Below the pieces are notes generated by a model. That model saw only the letters and a program-made list of their open reading frames with translations, searched no databases and was not told the DNA's origin. A stretch of 64,000 bases of DNA from an uncultured Fibrobacter sp. (GTDB lineage: Bacteria; Fibrobacterota; Fibrobacteria; Fibrobacterales; Fibrobacteraceae): assembly GCA_934691725.1 (NCBI GenBank), contig CAKUTF010000006.1:37394-101393 (forward strand), written 5' to 3'. Positions 1-8,461 of the stretch are shown piece by piece. Numbering within the stretch: the first letter of the stretch is position 1; each line of letters opens with the position of its first letter. The position numbers were made by a program, and so were the translations under genes.

Positions 1-159
1 CGCAAAACCGTAATAGTTGGCAATCAGGTGCGCCTTTCCCAGAGCGCCTTCGTCTTTTGCGACGACCAATACCGAAAGATTTGCCCGGAGCGCGTAAAGC
101 GCAGCCGAAATTCCCGCCGGTCCTTTTCCAACGATGATGATATCAAATTCATTCCGCAT
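1..159 (-). CDS. FAD/NAD(P)-dependent oxidoreductase, N-terminal part only
   Basis: Only the first 53 codons are inside the window; the gene runs off the left edge. The N-terminus begins MRNEFDIIIVGKGPAGISAA, a Rossmann dinucleotide-binding signature (GxGxxG in the form GKGPAG, residues 11-16) directly followed by the helix typical of pyridine nucleotide-disulphide or thioredoxin-reductase-like flavoproteins. The later stretch ending NYYGF also resembles the thioredoxin-reductase-like group. It overlaps the end of the solute-binding protein gene by 11 bases, so the two are probably cotranscribed. The electron acceptor and the presence of a redox-active cysteine pair cannot be judged because the catalytic part lies outside the window. 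Confidence 0.75.
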   Translation of the reverse strand, partial: MRNEFDIIIVGKGPAGISAALYALRANLSVLVVAKDEGALGKAHLIANYYGFA

Positions 160-1948
160 CGCGAACCTCTTCCCTTTCCATGGGTAACGCCGTTCCCGCT
201 TTCATCGCCGCGGAAAGCGTCCGGGACTTTTCACTGGAATACCACCAATAGACAGGAATGCTTTCGTCTTCACGTCCGAATTTCGTATAGACGTTCTTGG
301 GCGTTCCAAAACGGTTCCAATAAAGAATCCGATGGAAATCACACTGCCACATCAGAACATAGGGGACGATTTCCGAAAGGCGCTTGTCAAGGGAACGCAA
401 AATTTCGTTTCGCTTCGCCATGTCGAATTCCGTTTTTTGCAGCTTGACTAAACTATCGACAACAGGGTCTGCAACGCCCGTGACATTATTCGTCCCGATG
501 TCGTTTGCCGTTTCGCTGGACCACGAGGCCTCCGGGTCGGAAAGGCGCGAGCTTCCCCATGCTATCCAATACATGTCGAAGTCCGCATTGTCCAAACGTT
601 TTCTGAGCGTGCTCTGGGACATCTGTTCGATGGAAACCCGGATTCCCGCCTTCTGGAGAGTTTCCTGGTAGAATGTCAAATGGCGCAAATCCTCGCTTGC
701 CGTGATAAAGGAAATTTCAAAAGGCTTGCCGTCCTTCTCGAGCATTCCCTTGTTCCCGGGAACATATCCCGCTTCCGAAAGAAGTTTTCGCGCAAGATCC
801 ATGTCGAACGGGTAGTTTTCCGCCGACGGATTCGAATGGCCTTTCCAGAGATCCGGATAATAGCTGTTCAGCAAAAAGTACTGGTCATACATATACTTTT
901 CGTTCATCAGCTTGCGGTCCATCAGGTAGGAAAGAGCCTTGCGCACCCGGACATCCTGAAATTTTTCGCGGCGAAGGTTTATCGCCATTCCCTGGAAGCC
1001 GATCGGTTCGCGATTGTAAATGCGCTGCTTTACCGCCCAGCCTTTTTGCACGGCGGGGAAATCCGTCTGCTTCATCCAGATGGAAGACGTGTAAACCGCA
1101 TAGGCGTCCAGGTCGCCTTTCTTGAACGCTTCGAGCGCTTTCGTCCGGTCCTCCATGAAGCGGTAGCGGATTTTTTCAAAGTTGTATTTGCCGCGGTTCC
1201 AGTTCTTGTGGAAGCCCCACCAGTCCGCATTCCGGGAAAGTTCCACGTAGCGGTCTTCCCGAAAATCCGAAATCCGGTAAGGGCCTTCGACAACCGGAAA
1301 ATGGTAACGAATCTGGTTGAAATCCTTGCCGTTCCACGCATGCTTCGGAAAGGCGACCAGCCCGGCTGCTTCCCAGAAATTCGCCCAGTGGACCGTTTTC
1401 GCCGAAACGGAAATCGTCAGGGAATCGAGAATCCTTGGACGCTCGAACCGCGAAAGCCCCACTTTGAAAATCGGCGTCAGGTTTTTCGGGTCCATAATGA
1501 CGTCGTAATAGAACTGGACATCTTCGGCGGTGATGCGCGTGCCATCGCTCCACTTTGCCCGCGGGTCGATATGAAACGTAAACGTCAGGCTGTCTGCGGA
1601 AATTTCCCACCGGTCCGCCAAAATTCCAATCGGTCTGTCTTCCGTCGAATGGAGAGAAACCAGCGGTTCGAACATCAGGCTCATCAGCCCTGCACTAAAG
1701 CTGTTGTAATCCTCCCACATATTGAACGATTTCGGCATCGAGGCCCCCCACAGCCGAATGGTCCCGCAAGGGACAGCGTTTTCGCTTGCCACCGGATCGA
1801 ATTCTCCGTCGGCATCTTCCGGGTAGGACACGACAGGACATTTTACATCCAAAGTCTTCGCTGTTTTTTCGGAACTTTCCTGACAGGAACTAAAAAACAG
1901 GGCACAAGACACGGCAAACGGAACTAGGCACTTTCCGAGACGCTTCAT
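149..1948 (-). CDS. Family 5 extracellular solute-binding lipoprotein (peptide-type, YejA/OppA-like)
   Basis: This 599-residue protein is a periplasmic substrate-binding component of an ABC importer for peptides or related compounds. The start chosen gives a classical lipoprotein signal: a basic N-terminus, a hydrophobic run and a lipobox ending FSSC with Cys22 as the lipidation site. The mature part has the SBP_bac_5 layout: an early IGILADRWEIS-type segment, the family block WSDGTRITAEDVQFYYD, and later an AWGSSRLSDPEASW segment. Its ATG overlaps the rnc stop codon (ATGA), so it is translationally coupled to RNase III and then overlaps the flavoprotein gene. No permease or ATPase gene is visible here, so they would lie to the left or elsewhere. 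Substrate is unknown. Confidence 0.85.
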   Translation of the reverse strand: MKRLGKCLVPFAVSCALFFSSCQESSEKTAKTLDVKCPVVSYPEDADGEFDPVASENAVPCGTIRLWGASMPKSFNMWEDYNSFSAGLMSLMFEPLVSLHSTEDRPIGILADRWEISADSLTFTFHIDPRAKWSDGTRITAEDVQFYYDVIMDPKNLTPIFKVGLSRFERPRILDSLTISVSAKTVHWANFWEAAGLVAFPKHAWNGKDFNQIRYHFPVVEGPYRISDFREDRYVELSRNADWWGFHKNWNRGKYNFEKIRYRFMEDRTKALEAFKKGDLDAYAVYTSSIWMKQTDFPAVQKGWAVKQRIYNREPIGFQGMAINLRREKFQDVRVRKALSYLMDRKLMNEKYMYDQYFLLNSYYPDLWKGHSNPSAENYPFDMDLARKLLSEAGYVPGNKGMLEKDGKPFEISFITASEDLRHLTFYQETLQKAGIRVSIEQMSQSTLRKRLDNADFDMYWIAWGSSRLSDPEASWSSETANDIGTNNVTGVADPVVDSLVKLQKTEFDMAKRNEILRSLDKRLSEIVPYVLMWQCDFHRILYWNRFGTPKNVYTKFGREDESIPVYWWYSSEKSRTLSAAMKAGTALPMEREEVRDAE

Positions 1949-2784
1949 TTTTTCGACATTTCCTTTTCTTTTTTGGCAATCATCTTCTTCGTGATTTTCT
2001 CCGGCTTTTCGATGACTAGCGCAGGGTTCGTTTTGGCGGATTCTTCGGCTTTCAACCGTTCCAGAGCCTTTCGCGCGGCATCCTGTTCCGCCTTCTTTTT
2101 GGACGGGCCTTTTCCGCGACCGTATTCTTCTCCTTGGAACATAACCGTCATTTCGAATTCCTTGCAGTGTTCCGGACCGCTTTCCGAAACAATCTCGTAA
2201 TCGGGCGGGGGAAGCGCTCGGGCCTGCATATATTCCAGCAAGGCGCTCTTGTAATTGATAAAATCCTCTTCGGAAACGACTTCCTGGATGTTCGGGAAGA
2301 TATGTCTTTCCAAAAACTTTCGGCACTGCTTGATGTCGCTGTCGAGATAAATTGCCCCGAGAATCGCTTCAAACGCGTCTTCCAAAAGACTGTCACGGTT
2401 TCTTCCGCCATTTCGCGCTTCGCCTTTTCCCACGCGGAGATATTCCCCCAAATTCCAGCTGCGCGCGATTTTCGTCAAAGCCTGCCCCGATACGACAACA
2501 CTCTTCATCTTGGCGAGATCGCCTTCCGGCAGATGGGGATAAGTCTTATACAGATATTCCGTCACCAGCATGTTCAAGATGGAATCGCCCAAAAATTCCA
2601 AACGTTCATTGTTTTCCCAGTAAGGCATTTCCTTTCCCGAGAGCCAGGAGCGATGTACCAAGGCGTGTGCCAAAAGTTCCGGTTTCTTAAATTCGTAGCC
2701 GAGGCTGTTTTCCAAATCGTTTCCCGACTTCTTGCGAAACCATAAAAAAATGCGACGGATGACGTTTTTACCTTTTTTTTCCAT
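1945..2784 (-). CDS. rnc: Ribonuclease III
   Basis: The 279-residue protein is the double-strand-specific endoribonuclease that processes rRNA precursors and structured mRNAs. The catalytic domain shows the signature ERLEFLGDSILNMLVTEY with the metal-binding acidic residues, and the second acidic site in LLEDAFEAILGAIYLD. A double-stranded RNA-binding domain follows (NYKSALLEYMQ through KGPSKKKAEQDAARKALE). A Lys/Glu-rich tail of about 35 residues is extra compared with typical enzymes. The start at 2784 was chosen because an upstream extension is not family-like. A TATCTT hexamer lies 8 bases before this ATG, with no obvious Shine-Dalgarno. The gene leads a three-gene operon. Confidence 0.95.
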   Translation of the reverse strand: MEKKGKNVIRRIFLWFRKKSGNDLENSLGYEFKKPELLAHALVHRSWLSGKEMPYWENNERLEFLGDSILNMLVTEYLYKTYPHLPEGDLAKMKSVVVSGQALTKIARSWNLGEYLRVGKGEARNGGRNRDSLLEDAFEAILGAIYLDSDIKQCRKFLERHIFPNIQEVVSEEDFINYKSALLEYMQARALPPPDYEIVSESGPEHCKEFEMTVMFQGEEYGRGKGPSKKKAEQDAARKALERLKAEESAKTNPALVIEKPEKITKKMIAKKEKEMSKK

Positions 2785-2943
2785 ATAGGCAAAAGATAAA
2801 AATATTCCATTTTTAGAAATCAGCGGACAGAGGCGAGTCGGAGCTTGTGTGGGCCTTAGAACCGCGGACATCTAAGTTTAGGGATTAGGAATAGTCTGCA
2901 GACGTCTAGGCTTTTGGGAAGAGTCAAGCGGGACAAGGTATGA

Positions 2944-3014
2944 TGTCATTCCCCGGCTTGACCGGGGAATCTCCTTTCAGAGAAGGGATTGCCGGGTCAC
3001 GCCCGGCAATGACA
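2944..3014. repeat. Palindromic double-hairpin element, copy 1
   Basis: The unit starts TGTCATT and ends AATGACA, so its outer ends are inverted. Inside are two perfect hairpins: arms ATTCCCCGG/CCGGGGAAT around CTTGA (2948-2970), and arms ATTGCCGGG/CCCGGCAAT around TCACG. This arrangement is typical of small palindromic intergenic repeats. It could form stem-loops in RNA in either direction. Confidence 0.8.
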
Positions 3015-3147
3015 GGCTAGCGAGCTTGTCGAGATATTCAGAGCTTAGTTGATAGAACTGAGAGCTTAGAACCAGTGGGCAGTGAGCAGTGTCCAGTGGT
3101 CAGAGCCGTGAACGGCTAAGCTTTCGGGAAGCGGAACAAGGTACAAC

Positions 3148-3173
3148 GTCATTCCCCGGCTTGACCGGGGAAT
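3148..3173. repeat. Palindromic hairpin, copy 2
   Basis: The same ATTCCCCGG-CTTGA-CCGGGGAAT hairpin as in copy 1, inside the second direct repeat. The second hairpin of copy 1 is missing here: the sequence goes from TCTCCTTT directly to a short degenerate segment and then to the shared GGCAGGTTAGCGAGCTTG phrase. Confidence 0.75.
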
Positions 3174-3511
3174 CTCCTTTAAGGAATGGGATTTGGCAGG
3201 TTAGCGAGCTTGTCGAGATATTCAGAACTTAGTTGAGAGAACTTAGCGCTTAGAACCGCAGACGTCAAACTTTTAAGATACAAGAACATAGATGTCTGCA
3301 AATCTAAGTTCTCAGCACTAAGCTCTAAGTTCTGATCCCCCTGTTCCCTAACTGTTCGCTAGTCACTGACCTCTGGCACCGGCTCGCTAAACAGCCAATT
3401 CCTCACTGCTAATTGCTCACTGAATCCTGTTTCCTGATTTCTGCCAACTAACAACTCTCAACTAAGCTCGAAGCTCTCCGTTCTAAGCGCAATCCCCCAT
3501 TCCTAAATTCC

Positions 3512-3517
3512 TATAAT
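3512..3517 (+). promoter_or_regulatory. Candidate -10 element of the DMT exporter gene
   Basis: A perfect TATAAT lies 6 bases before the ATG at 3524. Transcription starting 6-8 bases downstream would begin at or next to the start codon, implying a leaderless mRNA. No convincing -35 hexamer is seen at the usual spacing. Confidence 0.4.
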
Positions 3518-3523
3518 TGGCCC

Positions 3524-4441
3524 ATGGCAAATCTTGGCTATAGTTTTCTACTGGTTCTGACCGCATTCATCTGGGGAACGGCATTCGTCGCCCAGGTCGA
3601 AGGAAATTCCGCGGGTCCCTTTGTATTCACATGTCTTCGAAGCTTTATCGCAGCGGCATTCCTGTTCGGACTTTTTAAAATCCTCGACAAGTTCGGGAAA
3701 AGCCCCAAACGCCCTAAAAATTCAAAGGAGAAAAAAACGCTCTGGGTTGCAGGCATCCTTTGCGGAACGGCTCTCGCTTTCGGAAACAATCTGCAGCAGC
3801 TAGGAATTTTTTTGGGAACATCCGCCGGGAAATCCGGTTTTCTCACGACATGCTACATTTTCATCGTCCCGATTTTAAGCCTCTTTCTCGGAAAAAAAGG
3901 CTCGGTCAAGACTTGGATTTGCGTGGCGCTTGCGCTTGTCGGGCTTTACATGCTCTGCATCCGGGAAGACTTTTCCCTGGAATTCTGCGACATCGTTTCG
4001 TTCCTCTGCGCAATCGCCTTTGCCGTCCAGATTCTCGTCGTCGATAAATTTGTCGGAACCGTCGATAACATCCGGCTGTCCTGTATCCAGTTCCTAATCG
4101 TGGGAATCCTGTCCGCATTTCCCATGTTCTTTGTCGATATGCATGCCTCGACCCGCGGGATTCAAAATGCGATAAAGATATATTCCCAAGCGAGTTCCTG
4201 GTTTCCGCTTCTCTATGCGGCAATCCTATCGAGCGGAATAGCCTTTACATTGCAAATTATCGCACAAAACAAGATAAGGCCCACCGTCGCTTCGCTTCTG
4301 ATGAGCCTCGAATCCGTATTTGCCGTACTCTCCGGCTGGATAATTCTCGGGGAGCGCCTTTCTCCGAAAGAAGCTTTCGGCTGCATCCTGATTTTTTCAG
4401 CCGTAGTCTTCTCCCAGATTCGTTTCAGCCGAAAAGCCTAG
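3524..4441 (+). CDS. EamA-domain (DMT superfamily) transporter
   Basis: The 305-residue protein is an inner-membrane transporter of the drug/metabolite family with about ten predicted hydrophobic helices in two EamA repeats. The first repeat opens with an FIWGTAFVAQ motif characteristic of these proteins, and the second ends with LESVFAVLSGWIILGERL, the conserved EamA C-terminal block. Between them is a basic cytoplasmic loop (GKSPKRPKNSKEKK). Substrates of such proteins range from amino acids to nucleotides and cannot be inferred here. It is a single gene, convergent with nhaC, and the two 3' ends overlap by 4 bases. Confidence 0.85.
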   Translation: MANLGYSFLLVLTAFIWGTAFVAQVEGNSAGPFVFTCLRSFIAAAFLFGLFKILDKFGKSPKRPKNSKEKKTLWVAGILCGTALAFGNNLQQLGIFLGTSAGKSGFLTTCYIFIVPILSLFLGKKGSVKTWICVALALVGLYMLCIREDFSLEFCDIVSFLCAIAFAVQILVVDKFVGTVDNIRLSCIQFLIVGILSAFPMFFVDMHASTRGIQNAIKIYSQASSWFPLLYAAILSSGIAFTLQIIAQNKIRPTVASLLMSLESVFAVLSGWIILGERLSPKEAFGCILIFSAVVFSQIRFSRKA

Positions 4442-6066
4442 GCTTTCTTCTTCGAACGGTTCCTTACTTTCAAAACCAGAAGACCAACAACAATTAACGC
4501 ACCGCCTACCAAAAGGGAAACCCCTGCGCTACGGACAAATCCCGCGACAATATATGTCACAAACGAAATGCCCGCGACAAAGAGGACATAGGGCAGCTGC
4601 GTGTTCACATGGTTTACGTGGTTGCATTCCGCGCCTGCGCTTGCCATGATGGTCGTATCCGAAATCGGCGAACAATGGTCTCCGCAAACCGCTCCGGCCA
4701 TACACGCCGAAATGGAAATGATCATCAAGCTGTAATCGATTCCGCCAAATGCCGCGACGACAATGGGAATCAGAATGCCGAACGTCCCCCAGGAAGTTCC
4801 CGTCGCAAACGCGAGAAGAGCCGCAATGACAAAAATGACAGCAGGCATCAGGTTCATCACACCGGCAGCTCCCCCGCTCACGATACCGGCAACAAATTCC
4901 TTCGCTCCGAGCGTATCCGTCACGCCTTTCAGCGTCCACGCCAAGCAGAGGATGAGAATCGCCGGAACCATCGCCTTGAAACCGTCGGGAACGCAGGCCA
5001 TGCACTTGTTAAACCCGAGAACTCGACGGGACAGGTAAAAAATCAACGTCAAAACCAACGCAGCAAAAGAGCCGAGTACAAGGCCAATCGAAGCGTCGCT
5101 GCCGGCAAAGGCATCGACAAAACCCTTGGCATCTTTTCCGGAAGCGAAGAATCCACCCGTATAAATCATGCCTACCGTACAAAAAGTTATCAGAAGTACG
5201 ATGGGAACAACCAGGTCGAGGATATTTCCCTTGCCTTCCGGAGCGTTCATCGCATCCAGCTTCTCATCAAAGGATTCCTGCTCAGACTCGTATTTTTTCA
5301 TCGGACCAAAATTCACCTTTCCGATAGCGACAATAAAAAGGGCGAGGAGAGTAAACAGTGCATAGAAATTAAACGGAATCGCCTTGATAAAGAGTCCAAG
5401 ACCGTCTTCCCCTTCAACAAAGCCCGAAACGGCTGCCGCCCACGAACTGATCGGAGCGATGATGCAGACAGGAGCCGCCGTCGAATCAATCAGGTAAGCG
5501 AGCTTTTCACGGCTCACCTTAAACCTGTCCGTCACCGGACGCATCACGCTTCCCACAGTCAGGCAGTTGAAATAATCATCGATAAAAATCAGGATACCGA
5601 GACAAATCGTCGCCACCTGGGCGCCGACTTTCGACTTGATATGCAACCGCGCCCAGTTTCCAAAAGCCGCCGAGCCGCCAGCGCGATTCATCAGCGTCAC
5701 CATCGTCCCCAGAATGACCAGGAAGAAAAGGATGCCGATATTCCACGGATCCGCCACCTTCGCGACAAGACCGTCTTTAAATGTCGCATCCAGAAATGCG
5801 GAAAAGCTTCCCTGGCTGATGAACAGCCCTCCGATCAAGACACCGATAAAAAGCGACGAATAGACTTCTTTCGTAATCAAGGCGAGCGCAATCGCCACAA
5901 TCGGAGGCACAAGCGACCAAAACGTCCCGTGTTGGAAAATCCAGTTCGACGTTTCGACAAGGTTCGCCACCGAATCAGCGGCGACGGTCCCTACAGAGAG
6001 GGCGACATTCGCAAGCGTATCAGCCGCATTCGGAACGACCTGAGATAGAGTATCCAACGCATCCAT
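4438..6066 (-). CDS. nhaC: Na+/H+ antiporter, NhaC family
   Basis: This 542-residue integral membrane protein has the hydrophobicity and conserved blocks of NhaC-type antiporters: an N-terminal WSLVPPIVAIALALITKEVY segment, a mid-protein GILIFIDDYFNCLTVGSVMR block with paired acidic residues, and a C-terminal SDTTIMASAGAECNHVNHV region. Members exchange Na+ for H+ (some carry organic substrates) across the inner membrane. The N-terminus carries an extra helix of about 40 residues before the first conserved segment. The start codon lies 2 bases after the stop of the 57-residue gene at 6069-6242, so both form an operon. Confidence 0.85.
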   Translation of the reverse strand: MDALDTLSQVVPNAADTLANVALSVGTVAADSVANLVETSNWIFQHGTFWSLVPPIVAIALALITKEVYSSLFIGVLIGGLFISQGSFSAFLDATFKDGLVAKVADPWNIGILFFLVILGTMVTLMNRAGGSAAFGNWARLHIKSKVGAQVATICLGILIFIDDYFNCLTVGSVMRPVTDRFKVSREKLAYLIDSTAAPVCIIAPISSWAAAVSGFVEGEDGLGLFIKAIPFNFYALFTLLALFIVAIGKVNFGPMKKYESEQESFDEKLDAMNAPEGKGNILDLVVPIVLLITFCTVGMIYTGGFFASGKDAKGFVDAFAGSDASIGLVLGSFAALVLTLIFYLSRRVLGFNKCMACVPDGFKAMVPAILILCLAWTLKGVTDTLGAKEFVAGIVSGGAAGVMNLMPAVIFVIAALLAFATGTSWGTFGILIPIVVAAFGGIDYSLMIISISACMAGAVCGDHCSPISDTTIMASAGAECNHVNHVNTQLPYVLFVAGISFVTYIVAGFVRSAGVSLLVGGALIVVGLLVLKVRNRSKKKA

Positions 6067-6068
6067 GA

Positions 6069-6242
6069 TTACTTTCCTTTCGGGGTTAGGGATTCCAGCG
6101 GTTTTTCCACACCGGCTTCTTCCAGTTTTTCCAATACGGTAATCGCATAGTTCACCGCATCGAGCGAACGGGAACTCGCATAAACTTTCAAATCGTTCAG
6201 AGCGCGAATCGCTCTCTGGTTTGTCATCGGTTTTTCGGACAT
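6069..6242 (-). CDS. Small uncharacterised protein (57 aa) upstream of nhaC
   Basis: This short gene encodes a charged, probably soluble helical protein beginning MSEKPMTNQRAIRALNDLKV and ending in a basic tail. It has an excellent ribosome binding site (AGGAGG, 5 bases before the ATG), and its stop is 2 bases from the nhaC start, which supports real expression. No transmembrane segment or recognised motif is present. It may be a regulatory or accessory partner of the antiporter, but that is inference from position only. Confidence 0.65.
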   Translation of the reverse strand: MSEKPMTNQRAIRALNDLKVYASSRSLDAVNYAITVLEKLEEAGVEKPLESLTPKGK

Positions 6243-6395
6243 CGATTCCTCCTATGAAATCAAACGTTCGTTCAATGTTAAAAAATTATTCTCCAATCGG
6301 AAGACAAAAAATTCGTTTGTTTGAAATTTTCCGAACCGATAGTCCCCAATTCAGGACAATTTTGTGAAAACCGGTTTTCAACCCAAAATTCCGTT

Positions 6396-6456
6396 TAAAA
6401 CAAAAACAGCCCTTTCGTCACACCGCCTTTTGCAAAGGACAGCCAACGAAAGAGCT
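6396..6456 (-). terminator. Rho-independent terminator of the fatty-acid operon
   Basis: On the minus strand, just after acpP, the arms AGCTCTTTCGT and ACGAAAGGGCT pair around a loop that contains a smaller hairpin, followed by GTTTTTGTTTT. This fits termination of the yceD-to-acpP transcript. Confidence 0.75.
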
Positions 6457-6474
6457 GCTTCGAGAATCCGGAAA

Positions 6475-6720
6475 TTACTTGTTGAGCTTGTTCTGGATGT
6501 AGGAAAGAACGTCGGATACCTTGATGAACTTTTCGGCGTCTTCATCGAGAATTTCGATGTCGAATTCGTCTTCGAGAGCCATCACGAGTTCCACGCGGTC
6601 GAGGGAATCGGCTCCGAGATCGTTCACGAAGGAAGCGTCGCGGGTCACGTCTTCCGGCTTCACACCGAGCTTTTCGACGACAACAGCCGTAATTTTCTTG
6701 AGAAGTTCTTCTTCAGTCAT
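6475..6720 (-). CDS. acpP: Acyl carrier protein
   Basis: The 81-residue acidic protein carries growing fatty acyl chains on phosphopantetheine. The prosthetic group attachment site is the Ser in NDLGADSLDRVELVMALE (residue about 40), the invariant ACP motif. Length and charge are typical. It is the last gene of the fatty acid and phospholipid operon, 56 bases after fabG, and is followed by a strong terminator. Confidence 0.97.
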   Translation of the reverse strand: MTEEELLKKITAVVVEKLGVKPEDVTRDASFVNDLGADSLDRVELVMALEDEFDIEILDEDAEKFIKVSDVLSYIQNKLNK

Positions 6721-6776
6721 TTTTAACTCCGTTTGAGGTTTTGTGAAAAGTTAGAAACTTTTTGTAAAATATCAAG

Positions 6777-7517
6777 TCACGCCCCGAGACCGCCATCGAC
6801 CCCGAGGACCTGTCCCGTGATATAGGCGGCTTCGTCGGATACCAGGAAAGCGACCGCGTTTGCGACGTCTTTCGGCTGGCCGATTCGCTGTACCGGGATG
6901 GAATTCTTGAATTTTTCGAGCATTTCCGGGGAAAGCTTCGCCGTCATGTCCGTGCCGATGAATCCCGGAGCGACCGCGTTCACGGTAATCCCGCGAGCGG
7001 CAAATTCCATCGCGTTCGTCTTGGTAAGCCCGATGATGCCCGCCTTGGACGCCGCATAATTGGACTGCCCCGCCTGGGCGCGAATCCCGTTGATGCTCGC
7101 CATGTTGACGATGCGGCCAGTCCGACGCCCCATCATGTGACGGGCAACCGCCCGTGTGCAGAGGAACGCCGAGCGGAGATTCGTACGAATCACGTCGTCA
7201 AAATCCGCGTCCTTCATCCGCATCACCAGACCGTCCCGGGTAATCCCCGCGTTGTTCACCAAAATATCGATCTGTCCAAAGGCTTCGAGTATCGCCTTGA
7301 ACGTCGAAGCGACCTGCTCGGAATCCGAGACATCGCACGCATAGCTTTTTACTTCAGAACCGGTCTCGCCAGCCATCTGCGACGCAAGTTCTTCGCGCTC
7401 CGCAGTCGAAACCAGAGCGACCCGCGCTCCAAGGGAAGCGAGCGTCCGGGCGATTTCAAATCCGATGCCGCGAGAAGCGCCCGTCACAACGGCGACTTTA
7501 CCTTTCAAATCAATCAT
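6777..7517 (-). CDS. fabG: 3-oxoacyl-[acyl-carrier-protein] reductase
   Basis: This 246-residue short-chain dehydrogenase performs the first reductive step of fatty acid elongation with NADPH. Visible signatures are the cofactor motif TGASRGIG near the N-terminus, NNAG in the centre, the catalytic Ser of NMASINGI, the YAASK catalytic Tyr/Lys pair, and the C-terminal GQVLGVDGGLGA. The ATG at 7517 overlaps the fabD stop as ATGA, indicating translational coupling, and it gives the family-typical N-terminus. Confidence 0.96.
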   Translation of the reverse strand: MIDLKGKVAVVTGASRGIGFEIARTLASLGARVALVSTAEREELASQMAGETGSEVKSYACDVSDSEQVASTFKAILEAFGQIDILVNNAGITRDGLVMRMKDADFDDVIRTNLRSAFLCTRAVARHMMGRRTGRIVNMASINGIRAQAGQSNYAASKAGIIGLTKTNAMEFAARGITVNAVAPGFIGTDMTAKLSPEMLEKFKNSIPVQRIGQPKDVANAVAFLVSDEAAYITGQVLGVDGGLGA

Positions 7518-8443
7518 AGCGACCCCTTCAAAGCCAGGACCGATTCGACGGATTCCACGGCTGAAAATTTCACCGAGCGGTCGATCTTCCGCTGAAGTCC
7601 CGCAAGCACATGACCCACGCCGACTTCCACGCCGGCTGTAACGCCGCATTCCCGGATAGCATACGCCATCGATTCGCTCCAGCGAACCGGACTTACCAGT
7701 TGGCGCACGAGCAATTCGCGAATTTCCTTCGCATCCGTCACCGAGGACGCGGTCACGTTCGCAACCAGAGGCTTCTGCAAATCATGGAAAGCCGTCTTTT
7801 CAATCGCTTCGGCAAGCCCCGCCTGGGCGCTTTGCATCAGAGGACTGTGGAAGGCTCCCGAAACAGCGAGCGGGACCGCCTTGACCCCCTGGGCAGAACA
7901 GTTCTCCACCAGCTTCGCCACCGCATCGACTTCGCCCGAAACAACAATCTGGCCGGGACAGTTGTAATTCGCCGGAACGACCAGTCCGACGTCCTTGACG
8001 CCGTCGCAGAGTTCCAGCACCTTTTCATCGCTTGCGCCGATAACCGCCGCCATCGCCCCCGGATGTTCCGAACCGGCTTTCGCCATCAGCGAACCGCGCA
8101 AACGCACCAGCTTCAGACCGTCTTCAAAAGAGAATCCGCCCGCAGCGCAAATCGCGGAATACTCGCCAAGGGAATGCCCGGCGACAACATCAAAGCCGAT
8201 TCCTTCGGACTTGAGGACTTCCAGAACCATCATCGACGAAACGAACAGGGCGGGCTGTGTATTTGCCGTCATCTTCAAGTCCGCTTCGGGACCTTCGAAC
8301 ATCACTTTCGAAAGGGAAAAGCCGAGCGTATCGTCCGCCTTTTCAAGCAAGAGCTTTGCCGGGGCAAACGCTTCGGAAAGAGCCTTGCCCATGCCCACAT
8401 ATTGGGCGCCTTGACCGGGAAATACAAAAATGGTTTTCGACAT
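7514..8443 (-). CDS. fabD: Malonyl-CoA:ACP transacylase
   Basis: The 309-residue enzyme moves malonyl groups from CoA to ACP to feed fatty acid synthesis. The N-terminus has FVFPGQGAQYVGMG, the active site is GHSLGEYSA (Ser), and the catalytic His lies in GAFHSPLM. The start at 8443 is preferred over an upstream TTG because GGAG sits 6 bases before this ATG. It overlaps fabG by 4 bases. The cluster has no fabH or fabF between plsX and fabD, where fabH is often found. Confidence 0.96.
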   Translation of the reverse strand: MSKTIFVFPGQGAQYVGMGKALSEAFAPAKLLLEKADDTLGFSLSKVMFEGPEADLKMTANTQPALFVSSMMVLEVLKSEGIGFDVVAGHSLGEYSAICAAGGFSFEDGLKLVRLRGSLMAKAGSEHPGAMAAVIGASDEKVLELCDGVKDVGLVVPANYNCPGQIVVSGEVDAVAKLVENCSAQGVKAVPLAVSGAFHSPLMQSAQAGLAEAIEKTAFHDLQKPLVANVTASSVTDAKEIRELLVRQLVSPVRWSESMAYAIRECGVTAGVEVGVGHVLAGLQRKIDRSVKFSAVESVESVLALKGSL

Positions 8444-8461
8444 CGTTTTCTCCAAAATAAA

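Larger units (their letters stand above)
2872..3500. repeat. Intergenic block of modular repeats and hairpins
   Basis: This stretch between rnc and the DMT exporter (739 bases gene to gene) holds no convincing gene. It contains two direct copies of a roughly 130-150 base unit (about 2903-3082 and 3117-3270). Each copy has the phrases CATTCCCCGG-CTTGA-CCGGGGAAT, TTAGCGAGCTTGTCGAGATA and GAACTTAG/GCTTAGAACC. The right part (about 3300-3340) carries the last phrases in inverted orientation (AAGTTCTCAGCACTAAGC). A shorter, diverged copy of the same modules lies at 32730-32985. It therefore looks like a dispersed repeat family of this genome, comparable to REP/MITE-type intergenic elements. No transposase is associated. 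Confidence 0.75.

Noticed and set aside
680..1927. 415-codon plus-strand frame opposite the solute-binding protein
   Set aside because: No recognisable family, Arg/His/Phe-rich; the opposite strand has a textbook lipoprotein signal and SBP_bac_5 motifs.
2872..3500. CRISPR-like repetition
   Set aside because: Units are long (about 150 bases), only two copies, and contain hairpins instead of regularly spaced unique spacers.
4609..6048. Long open frame (479 codons) antisense to nhaC
   Set aside because: Arg/His-rich low-complexity translation without motifs, exactly opposite a clear membrane transporter; a shadow of its codon usage.
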